Positions 55,093-64,000 of a stretch of 64,000 nucleotides of DNA are shown piece by piece. Position 1 is the first letter of the stretch, and every line of letters starts with the position of its first letter. The notes under the pieces were generated by a model. It worked only from the letters and a program-made list of their open reading frames with translations. It had not been told where the DNA came from and did no database searches. Position numbers and translations under genes: made by a program. The DNA is from Nocardioides sp. LHD-245 (GTDB lineage: Bacteria; Actinomycetota; Actinomycetes; Propionibacteriales; Nocardioidaceae): positions 1-64,000 of the forward strand of contig NZ_JAVFWN010000015.1 of NCBI RefSeq assembly GCF_030929495.1. The letters run 5' to 3'.

Positions 55093-55182
55093 ATGAACAT
55101 GGAAGCCGGCCTCCTGATCGCAGGGGTGATCGCCGTCGCGATCTACCTGCTCGTGGCCTTGATCCTCCCGGAGCGTTTCTAG
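55093..55182 (+). CDS. kdpF: KdpF, small subunit of the potassium ATPase
   Basis: A 29-residue single-helix peptide (hydrophobic residues 6-25) ending P-E-R-F, a normal KdpF length. GGAGG precedes ATG 55093. Its TAG stop shares one base with the GTG start of kdpA. It stabilises the KdpABC complex in the membrane. Confidence 0.88.
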   Translation: MNMEAGLLIAGVIAVAIYLLVALILPERF

Positions 55183-56836
55183 TGTCCGACACCGCCGGCG
55201 GCCTGCTGTCGATCGCCGCCCTCATCGCCCTGCTCGCGATCGTGTACGTGCCCCTGGGCGACTACATGGCGCGGGTCTTCACCAGCGGCAGACACCTGCG
55301 CGTCGAGCGTGGGGTCTACCGCCTGACCGGCGTCAACCCCGATGCCGAGCAGAGCCCCAAGGCCTATGCCCTCAGCGTCGTGGGGTTCTCGTTGGTCAGC
55401 ATCGCGCTGCTGATGGGCATCTTGACCGCCCAGGCCCAGCTGCCGATGAGCCGAGATCTCGGTGGCATGCCGTTCTGGATGTCCTTCAACACGGCGATCT
55501 CGTTCGTCACCAACACCAACTGGCAGTCGTACGCCGGGGAGTCGACCCTGGGCTTCACGGCCCAGATGGCCGGTCTGGCGGTGCAGAACTTCCTGTCCGC
55601 GGCGGTCGGCATCGCCGTCGCGGTGGCGCTCATCCGCGGGTTCGCGCGGACGCGCAGCGGGGCGCTGGGCAACTTCTGGGTCGACCTGACCCGCGGCACC
55701 CTGCGGATCCTGCTGCCGATCGCCTTCGTGGGTGCGGTCCTCCTGCTCCTCGGCGGCGTCATCCAGAACTTCCACGACAGCACCATGACCACACTGTCGG
55801 GTCAGAGCCAGATCCTCCCGGGCGGGCCCGTGGCCAGTCAGGAGGTCATCAAGAACCTGGGCAACAACGGCGGCGGCTTCTTCAACGCGAACGCCGCCCA
55901 TCCCTTCGAGAACCCGAGCGGCTTCACGAACCTCCTCGAGGTCTTCCTGATCCTGGTGCTGCCGATCTCGTTGACCCGCACCCTCGGGACGATGGTGGGC
56001 AACCGCCGGCAGGGACTGGCCGTCCTCGGCGCGATGGGCGCGCTCATGACCGTCGCCGTCACCCTGGCGACCTGGGCCGAGGTCGGCGCGCAGTCGCCCA
56101 CCGCGCAGGCGGCCGGCGCCGCGATGGAGGGCAAGGAGACCCGCTTCGGTGAGTGGGCGTCGGCCTTGTTCGCGGTCGCGACCACCGGCACGTCCACCGG
56201 CGCGGTCAACTCCGCCCACGACTCGATGACGCCGGTCGGCGGCGGCACGGTGCTGCTGAACATGATGCTCGGCGAGATCGCCCCGGGCGGTGTCGGCGCG
56301 GGGATCTACGGCATCTTGATCATGGCGATCCTCGCCGTGTTCATCTGCGGCCTGATGGTCGGCCGCACGCCCGAGCTGCTCGGCAAGAAGATCAGCGCCC
56401 GGCAGATGACCTATGTCGCCCTCTACACGCTGACCACGCCGGCGCTGGTGCTGGTCGGCACCGGCGTCGCGATCTCCCGCGGGTCGACCGCCGACGCGGT
56501 GGGCAATCCGGGGGGCCACGGCTTCAGCGAGGTCCTCTACGCCTACACCTCGGCGGCCAACAACAACGGCAGCGCCTTCGGCGGCATCACGGTGACATCG
56601 GACTTCTTCCAGATCACGCTCGGGCTCGCGATGCTGCTCGGCCGGCTGATCCCCATCGTGTTCGTCCTGCTCCTGGCCGGCTCGCTGGCCGAGCAGGGCA
56701 AGGTCCCGGTCACGGCCGGCACCCTGCCCACCCACCAACCGCTCTTCGTCGGGATGCTGGTCGGGGTCATCGTGATCATGACCGGCCTCACCTATTTCCC
56801 GGCGCTCGCCCTCGGACCGATCGCGGAGGCCCTCGC

Positions 56837-56840
<4 letters not shown>
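55182..56840 (+). CDS. kdpA: Potassium-transporting ATPase, KdpA channel subunit
   Basis: A 552-residue, 10-helix K+ channel-like subunit. The four selectivity-filter loops are visible: T-N-T-N-W-Q-S-Y-A-G-E (about 109-119), G-N-N-G-G-G-F-F-N-A-N (about 227-237), T-T-G-T-S-T-G-A-V (about 335-343) and A-N-N-N-G-S-A-F-G-G (about 461-470). It starts with GTG overlapping the kdpF stop and ends in an ATGA overlap with kdpB. Confidence 0.96.
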
Positions 56841-58945
<2,105 letters not shown>

Positions 58946-58960
58946 AAGGACCTGATCACC

Positions 58961-59548
58961 ATGGTTTCCTCCACCTTGTCCGACCTGGCCCGCCAGTCCC
59001 TGGCTGCCCTCCGACTCCTCGTCGTGTTCACCGTGATCCTCGGCGTCGGCTATCCCGTGGCCGTCTGGGCCGTGGGCCGCACGCTCGGCGACCGGGCCGA
59101 CGGTCAGCCCGTCCGCGTCGACGGACAGGTCGTCGGGTCCGCGCTCATCGGGCAGAGCTTCACGGGCCCGGAGTGGTTCCACGCCCGTCCCTCCGCCAAC
59201 GACTACGACCCGCTCGCGTCGGCGCCGAGCAACCTGGGGCCGCTGAGCCGCGACCTCGACGCGGCGATCGCGGAGCGTCGTACGGCGGTCGCCGCGGCCG
59301 AGGGTGTCGCCGGGTCCGCCGTCCCCGCCGATGCCGTGACCGGCTCCGGCTCCGGGCTCGACCCGCACATCTCGCCCGCCTACGCCGAGCTCCAGGCGGC
59401 GCGCGTGGCCGCGGCGAACGGGCTGTCCCTCGCCGAGGTGCACCGGCTGATCCAGGACCACACGCAGGGCCGGTTCCTCGGGTTCCACGGCGAGCCCGGC
59501 GTCAACGTCCTGACGCTCAACGTGGCGATCCGCGAGGCGTCGGCGTGA
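58961..59548 (+). CDS. kdpC: Potassium-transporting ATPase, KdpC subunit
   Basis: A 195-residue subunit with one N-terminal membrane helix (about 17-38) and an extracytoplasmic domain: F-T-G-P-E-W-F-H-A-R-P-S-A-N-D-Y-D (about 67-83), D-P-H-I-S-P-A-Y-A (about 134-142) and the final L-T-L-N-V-A-I. It links KdpA and KdpB. It follows kdpB after 15 bp. Confidence 0.95.
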   Translation: MVSSTLSDLARQSLAALRLLVVFTVILGVGYPVAVWAVGRTLGDRADGQPVRVDGQVVGSALIGQSFTGPEWFHARPSANDYDPLASAPSNLGPLSRDLDAAIAERRTAVAAAEGVAGSAVPADAVTGSGSGLDPHISPAYAELQAARVAAANGLSLAEVHRLIQDHTQGRFLGFHGEPGVNVLTLNVAIREASA

Positions 59549-59591
59549 CGCCCCGCCCCAATCGTCGCCACGACAGGTAGAGACTGGGCCC

Positions 59592-62150
59592 ATGGAGACG
59601 GCCGACGCCCGCGGGCGGCTGCGGGTCTATCTCGGCGCCGCGCCCGGGGTCGGGAAGACCTACGCGATGCTCGACGAGGGCCATCGGCGGCGCGACCGCG
59701 GCACCGACGTGGTGGTCGGGTACGTCGAGACCCACGGTCGCCGGAAGACGATCGGCTCCCTCGGCGACCTGGAGGTGGTGCCGCGCGCCCGCGTCGCGTA
59801 CCGCGGCACGGTCCAGGAGGAGATGGACCTCGACGCGATCCTCCAGCGACGCCCCAGCGTCGTGCTCGTCGACGAGCTGGCGCACACCAACGTGCCGGGT
59901 GGCCGGCACGAGAAGCGCTGGCAGGACGTCGAGGCGCTGCGCGACGCGGGGATCGAGGTGATCACCACCGTCAACATCCAGCACCTCGAGTCGCTCAACG
60001 ACGTCACCGAGTCGATCACCGGAGTGCGACAGCGCGAGACCGTGCCCGACGCGGTGGTCCGCGCCGCCGACCAGATCGAGCTCGTGGACATGAGCCCGCA
60101 GTCGCTGCGTCGGCGGATGGCGCACGGCAACATCTACGCGCCCGAGAAGGTCGACGCCGCCCTCGCCAACTACTTCCGCGAGGGCAACCTCACCGCCCTG
60201 CGGGAGGTGGCCCTGCTCTGGCTGGCCGACCGTGTCGACGAGGGCCTGGAGCGCTACCGCGAGCAGCACGACATCAAGGGCACCTGGGCCACGCGGGAGC
60301 GCGTCGTCGCCGCTGTGACCGGTGGCCCGGAGTCGGCGACCCTGATGCGCCGGGCGGCGCGGATCGCCTCGCGCCGGGCCGGCGGTGAGTGGCAGGCCCT
60401 CTACGTCACCCGGCACGACGGCCTCAGTGGCGTCGCCCCCGACCGGCTCGCCGCCCTGCGCGCCAAGGCCGAGGACCTCGGCGGCAGCTTCCACACGATC
60501 GTCGGCGACGATGCCGCCGAGGCGATCCTCGAGTTCGCCCGGGCCGAGAACGCCAACCAGGTCATCATCGGGGCCAGCCGCCGGAGCCGGCTCTCGACCC
60601 TGGCCCGGCCCGGCATCGGGGAACGGGTCATCGCCGCGTCCGGGGACATCGACATCCACATCGTGACCCACGACTACGCCCGCCGGCGCGGTCTCGCCCC
60701 TCGGCAGCCCGACAGTGTGCTCGGCGTACGACGCCGGATCGCGGGCTTCGTCTTCGCGCTGGTCGCGCCGTTGGTCGTCAGCGCCGTCCTCAAGCTCACC
60801 GACCGGTTCCACGGCCTGCCCTCGGAAGCGATGGTGCTGATGGTGGTGGTGGTGGCCACCGCGCTGGTCGGCGGCCTGATCCCCGCGATCATCGCCGCGC
60901 TGAGCAGCGGGCTGCTCCTCAATCTGCTGTTCACCCCGCCGCTCTACGAGCTGACCATCGCCGAGCCGGGCAATGCGCTCGCCATCGTCCTGTTCGTGGT
61001 GGTCGGCATCGCCGTCGCCACGGTGGTCGACCATTCGGCGCGCCGCGCCGCGGAGGCGCGGAAGGCGCGTGCCGAGGCGGACGCGCTCACCGTCCTGGCC
61101 CACAGCCTGCTCAACTCCGGTGACGACCTGGCCGGCCTGCTGGGCTCGGCCTGCGAGGTGTTCAGCGCGTCCGGCGGCGCCGTCCTGCGGCGCGGCGAGC
61201 GCGGCGGTCACGAGGTGGTGGCCTGCGTGGGCGAGGCGCCGACGGGCATCGAGGCCACCGACATCTCGACCGCGATCGACGACGACACGGTCCTGGTCCT
61301 GCGCGGCGGCAACCACAGCGCCTCCGAGCGCGCTCTGCTCAACGCGTACGCCGCCTACGCCAAGGTGATCGCGGAGCGCCGACGTGCCGGCCGGGCCGAG
61401 GTCGAGCGGCTGCGCCTGGCCGAGGCGGACCGGACCCGGACCGCGCTGCTGGCCGCCGTGTCCCACGACCTGCGCTCGCCGCTTGCCGCCGTGAAGGCGT
61501 CGGTGTCCAGCCTGCGCAGCGATGCGGTGACCTTCTCCGAGGAGGACGAGGCGGAGCTGCTGGAGACCATCGAGACCGCCGCCGACCGGCTCGACGCGCT
61601 GGTGACCAACCTGCTCGACATGAGCCGGATCCACACCGGCGCGGTCCACGCCCAGCTCACCGAGGTCAGCCTCGGCCGGGCCGTGACCTACGCGATCGCG
61701 CCGCTGGCCGGCAACGAGCGGATCACGGTCGACGTGCCGCGGGATCTCACCGTCCTCGCCGACGCCGGCCTGCTCGACCGGGTCGTGGCCAATATCGCCG
61801 AGAACGCGCTCAAGTACACGCCGCTCGGGGCCGACATCCGCATCGACGGCACTGCCATCGACGGCACCATCGACGCCACCGCCGACAGCGGCGCGGGCGC
61901 GCGGGCGATCCTGCGCATCAGCGACAACGGGCCCGGCGTGCCCGACCACCACCAGGACCGGCTCTTCGCGCCCTTCCAGCGGCTCGGCGACGTCCCCTGG
62001 AAGGACGGCGTCGGCCTCGGCCTGGCCGTCGCGCGCGGCCTCACCGAGGCGATGGGCGGCACCATCGCGACCGAGGACACCCCGGCCGGTGGGCTGACCT
62101 TCGTGCTGGAGTTCCCCCGCCCGCCCGCACCCGAGGAGGAGCGTCGATGA
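59592..62150 (+). CDS. kdpD: KdpD sensor histidine kinase
   Basis: An 852-residue kinase: N-terminal KdpD domain with Walker A G-A-A-P-G-V-G-K-T (about 16-24) and V-L-V-D-E-L-A-H-T-N (about 94-103), a Usp-like domain (about 240-370), four short membrane helices (about 385-480), a GAF-like linker, then HisKA with His625 in V-S-H-D-L-R-S-P and HATPase (about 725-845). It senses low K+ and turgor and signals to KdpE. A possible separate promoter (GAGACT six bases before ATG) lies in the 43-bp kdpC-kdpD gap. Confidence 0.95.
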   Translation: METADARGRLRVYLGAAPGVGKTYAMLDEGHRRRDRGTDVVVGYVETHGRRKTIGSLGDLEVVPRARVAYRGTVQEEMDLDAILQRRPSVVLVDELAHTNVPGGRHEKRWQDVEALRDAGIEVITTVNIQHLESLNDVTESITGVRQRETVPDAVVRAADQIELVDMSPQSLRRRMAHGNIYAPEKVDAALANYFREGNLTALREVALLWLADRVDEGLERYREQHDIKGTWATRERVVAAVTGGPESATLMRRAARIASRRAGGEWQALYVTRHDGLSGVAPDRLAALRAKAEDLGGSFHTIVGDDAAEAILEFARAENANQVIIGASRRSRLSTLARPGIGERVIAASGDIDIHIVTHDYARRRGLAPRQPDSVLGVRRRIAGFVFALVAPLVVSAVLKLTDRFHGLPSEAMVLMVVVVATALVGGLIPAIIAALSSGLLLNLLFTPPLYELTIAEPGNALAIVLFVVVGIAVATVVDHSARRAAEARKARAEADALTVLAHSLLNSGDDLAGLLGSACEVFSASGGAVLRRGERGGHEVVACVGEAPTGIEATDISTAIDDDTVLVLRGGNHSASERALLNAYAAYAKVIAERRRAGRAEVERLRLAEADRTRTALLAAVSHDLRSPLAAVKASVSSLRSDAVTFSEEDEAELLETIETAADRLDALVTNLLDMSRIHTGAVHAQLTEVSLGRAVTYAIAPLAGNERITVDVPRDLTVLADAGLLDRVVANIAENALKYTPLGADIRIDGTAIDGTIDATADSGAGARAILRISDNGPGVPDHHQDRLFAPFQRLGDVPWKDGVGLGLAVARGLTEAMGGTIATEDTPAGGLTFVLEFPRPPAPEEERR

Positions 62151-62830
62151 CCTTCGTCCTCGCCGTCGACGACGACCCGGCGATCCTGCGCACCCTCTCC
62201 ATCAACCTGCGAGCCCGCGAGTACGACGTCGAGACGGCCGCCGACGGCCGCTCGGCGCTGCAGATCGTCGACGAGCGGATGCCCGACGTCATCCTGCTCG
62301 ACCTGGGGCTGCCCGACATCGACGGCATCAGCGTGCTGCGGCGGCTCCGGGCGTTCACCCAGGTGCCCGTGATCGTGGTGTCTGCGCGCAGCGAGCCCGA
62401 CGACAAGGTCGAGGCGCTCGATCTGGGCGCGGACGACTTCATCACCAAGCCGTTCTCGATCGAGGAGCTGCTGGCCCGGGTCCGCGTCACGACGCGCCGG
62501 GCGAGTGTCGCCGAGCCGGCCCTCGTGGTGACGTCCGGTGACGTCCGGCTGGACGTCACCGAGTCCCGGGCCGTGCGCTCCGGGGAGGAGGTCCACCTGA
62601 CGCCGATCGAGTGGAGGATCGTCGAGACGCTCGCCCGCCGGCGGGGACGCCTGGTGCGCCAGTCCGAGCTGCTGCACGCGGTGTGGGGGCCGGGCTACGA
62701 GCGGCAGACCAACTACCTGCGCGTCCACCTCGCCAGCATCCGGCGCAAGATCGAGGACAACCCGTCCGCGCCCCGGATCTTCGTGACGGAGCCCGGCATC
62801 GGCTACCGCCTGCTGCCCGAAGGCGGTTGA
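62147..62830 (+). CDS. kdpE: KdpE response regulator
   Basis: A 227-residue OmpR-type regulator. The receiver has Asp8/Asp9-type acids, phosphoacceptor Asp in I-L-L-D-L-G-L-P-D (about 48-56) and Lys in I-T-K-P-F (about 103-107). The C-terminal winged helix (about 130-225) has L-T-P-I-E-W-R-I-V and the final E-P-G-I-G-Y-R-L-L. It overlaps kdpD (ATGA). The repeats at 55024-55052 are its probable binding site. Confidence 0.95.
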   Translation: MTFVLAVDDDPAILRTLSINLRAREYDVETAADGRSALQIVDERMPDVILLDLGLPDIDGISVLRRLRAFTQVPVIVVSARSEPDDKVEALDLGADDFITKPFSIEELLARVRVTTRRASVAEPALVVTSGDVRLDVTESRAVRSGEEVHLTPIEWRIVETLARRRGRLVRQSELLHAVWGPGYERQTNYLRVHLASIRRKIEDNPSAPRIFVTEPGIGYRLLPEGG

Positions 62831-62838
62831 GCCGCCGC

Positions 62839-62868
62839 CACGACCGCGCCCACGACCGCGCCCACGAC
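62839..62868. repeat. Short tandem 12-bp repeat before the PCD gene
   Basis: CACGACCGCGCC occurs at 62839 and 62851, with a partial third unit from 62863. It lies between kdpE and the next promoter; no function is evident. Confidence 0.5.
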
Positions 62869-62892
62869 GCGGCACGGCGTACGGTCGGAGCC

Positions 62893-63228
62893 ATGGCACG
62901 CAGCTACGAGCAGATCAGTGCGGAGCGGTTCGGGGCGGCCGAGGGGGTCGACGACTGGCGGGTCCTGGGCTGGCACGCCTTCGCGGTCTTCCGCACCGGC
63001 ACCTTCGCGACCGGGCTCGCCCTGGTCAACGCGATCGGCGACCTCGCCGAGGCCGCCGACCACCACCCGGACCTGAAGCTCGGCTACCCGGCCCTGGCGG
63101 TGCGGCTCGCGACCCACGACACGGAGTCCCTCACCACCGCGGACCTCGACCTCGCGCAGCGGATCTCCGCCGCCGCCCGCGACCTGGGCGTGGCCGGCGA
63201 CCCGGAGGCTGTCGTCGCCTGGGAGTGA
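62893..63228 (+). CDS. 4a-hydroxytetrahydrobiopterin dehydratase (PCD)
   Basis: A 111-residue pterin-4a-carbinolamine dehydratase. The catalytic motif A-A-D-H-H-P-D-L (about 55-62) with a downstream T-H-D (about 75-77) matches the family. It dehydrates the carbinolamine formed by aromatic amino-acid hydroxylases and recycles the pterin cofactor. ATG 62893 has TACGGT seven bases upstream (62880-62885) and no Shine-Dalgarno, so it is probably leaderless; an in-frame longer ORF is a kdpE shadow. The stand-alone folE at 46.7 kb could supply the same pterin pool. Confidence 0.88.
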   Translation: MARSYEQISAERFGAAEGVDDWRVLGWHAFAVFRTGTFATGLALVNAIGDLAEAADHHPDLKLGYPALAVRLATHDTESLTTADLDLAQRISAAARDLGVAGDPEAVVAWE

Positions 63229-63311
63229 CGTGCTCGTTGCGTGGCCCTGCCCGCGAGTTGGGTGTTGCCGCACCTTCATGGGCTTCGCGGCGCAGAAGGT
63301 CAGAGCACGCG

Positions 63312-64000
63312 TCAGGCGATCCTCTTCCACGCCGAGTAGTTGCCGGCGAGGTCGACGACCCTGACGAAGCGCGGCGCCTTCTTGAGGACAAAGGCCTTGC
63401 GGTCGAACTTCCTGAGGCCACGCGGATGGGCCTTCTTCGTCGCGAACTGCACCTGCGCGACGCCCGACACCTTGTCGGTCGCGCGGACTCTGACCTTGTA
63501 TCTGCGTGCAGCCAGCCGTTGGGCCACCGGGCCCCTGCTGCTCGTGGAGGTCGCCGCCTTGACGACCGGCGAGGTCAGGTCCAGCACGATGTCATCGGTG
63601 AACGTCTGCTCGCTGTAGGTAGTCCCCGAGAAGCTGGGGTCGACGCGAACGAACCGGACGTACACCGTCTTCGGTAGCTTCTCGTCACCGGAGCCCACGA
63701 GAGTCCACGGGACCGTGGCAGCGAGCTCAGGCGACTGGAAGTTCGCGAACCCGCCGTCGTTGTCGATGATCATCCCGTCGCGGTAGTACGCCGGCCAGAC
63801 CACCTTCAGCGTCACGTGGCGCGAGTTCGTGTACTGCGCGCCGGCATTGATGGAGATGCCGGGCGGTCCGGGCGGTGGAAGCACGAGTGTGAAGCTCTGC
63901 GTCGGGCTCGACATCCCGGCGCTCCCATCGGACTCGATGTTGGCGATCCGGATCGTGTGCGGTCCCGAACCCGGCACGTTGACCGGCGCACCCGACACAC
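63312..64000 (-). CDS. Ig-like domain surface protein, C-terminal part (5' end outside window)
   Basis: An open minus-strand frame runs from TGA 63312 off the right window edge; about 229 codons are visible. It is beta-rich and Thr/Ser/Val-rich with repeated Ig-like features (S-G-P-H-T-I-R-I-A-N-I-E-S-D-G-S-A-G near the upstream end; A-T-D-K-V-S-G-V-A-Q-V-Q-F-A near the C-terminus; final V-D-L-A-G-N-Y-S-A-W), typical of secreted actinobacterial adhesin-like proteins. The GTG at 63998 is not likely to be the real start. Base composition is lower in GC than the neighbours, suggesting transfer. Confidence 0.7.
   Translation of the reverse strand, partial: VSGAPVNVPGSGPHTIRIANIESDGSAGMSSPTQSFTLVLPPPGPPGISINAGAQYTNSRHVTLKVVWPAYYRDGMIIDNDGGFANFQSPELAATVPWTLVGSGDEKLPKTVYVRFVRVDPSFSGTTYSEQTFTDDIVLDLTSPVVKAATSTSSRGPVAQRLAARRYKVRVRATDKVSGVAQVQFATKKAHPRGLRKFDRKAFVLKKAPRFVRVVDLAGNYSAWKRIA

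Noticed and set aside
59517..61952. 811-residue minus-strand ORF opposite kdpD
   Set aside because: Antisense shadow; kdpD on the plus strand has complete sensor, HisKA and HATPase motifs.

Overview
The window is 64 kb of very GC-rich DNA (about 70%, with strong third-position GC), with dense operons, many 1-17 bp stop/start overlaps, frequent GTG starts and many genes whose -10 box lies 6-8 bases before the start codon. Together with the gene content (CsoR-type copper control, a DMFase-like enzyme with a sugar-type ABC importer, an ECF41 sigma factor, MpaB-family oxygenase, Kdp system) this points to a soil actinobacterium, most likely Nocardioides or a close relative in the Nocardioidaceae. 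No rRNA, tRNA or CRISPR array was recognised. The window looks chromosomal. Its two edges are less typical: an IS630 transposase tail and a small membrane protein at the left, and a partial lower-GC Ig-like surface protein at the right.

Layout. 1-7.2 kb: IS630 remnant, small membrane protein, TetR regulator, VOC protein, amidohydrolase, a 161-bp inverted-repeat element, then a minus-strand copper operon (csoR-copZ-secreted His-rich protein-copA). 7.2-10.7 kb: a DHA2 drug/solute exporter sharing a CsoR-operator region with the copper operon, a GNAT enzyme and a CNNM/CorC-type membrane protein preceded by a leader ORF and hairpin. 10.7-17.4 kb: a LuxR regulator divergent from a CUT2-type ABC importer and a DMFase large-subunit-like enzyme, probably an amide uptake and catabolism unit. 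17.5-25.1 kb: sulfotransferase-like protein, then IclR with a 3-oxoacid CoA-transferase pair, an acyl-CoA ligase, two NAD(P)-dependent dehydrogenases and a divergent TetR. 25.1-27.7 kb: alpha/beta hydrolase, ECF41 sigma factor (SigJ-like) with its AhpD/carboxymuconolactone-decarboxylase partner. 27.7-32.2 kb: IclR, an NCS1 permease, a GH88/GH105-like hydrolase and a HisC-like aminotransferase in an overlapping operon. 32.2-34.8 kb: a DUF305 pseudogene, an ASCH-like protein, LysE exporter and a DHFR-like reductase.

34.8-41.8 kb: a soluble Cache-domain protein and FadR-type regulator, divergent from a polyamine-type ABC importer (potA, D, B, C order) and an aldehyde dehydrogenase; import, oxidation and ligand sensing appear to be one unit. 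41.8-46.6 kb: small conserved protein, VOC, AraC, two GNATs, TetR and an MpaB oxygenase. 46.6-49.1 kb: stand-alone folE coupled to a flavin reductase, facing a nucleoside deaminase across a symmetrical 77-bp inverted repeat that contains both stop codons. 49.1-54.5 kb: NarL/DesK-type two-component pair, divergent secreted beta-propeller and ankyrin lipoprotein, DUF1905, DUF4184 and a thioesterase. 55.1-62.8 kb: a complete kdpFABCDE potassium system with three helically phased direct repeats upstream of kdpF. 62.9-64 kb: pterin-4a-carbinolamine dehydratase and the partial Ig-like protein.

Points most worth following up are the leaderless leader ORF with Shine-Dalgarno-sequestering hairpin before the CNNM gene, the NCS1 permease/glycosidase/aminotransferase operon, the Cache-FadR pair beside a polyamine importer, the shared copper operators driving an MFS exporter, the dispersed hairpin family at 33.3 and 41.8 kb, and the folE-reductase/deaminase inverted repeat.
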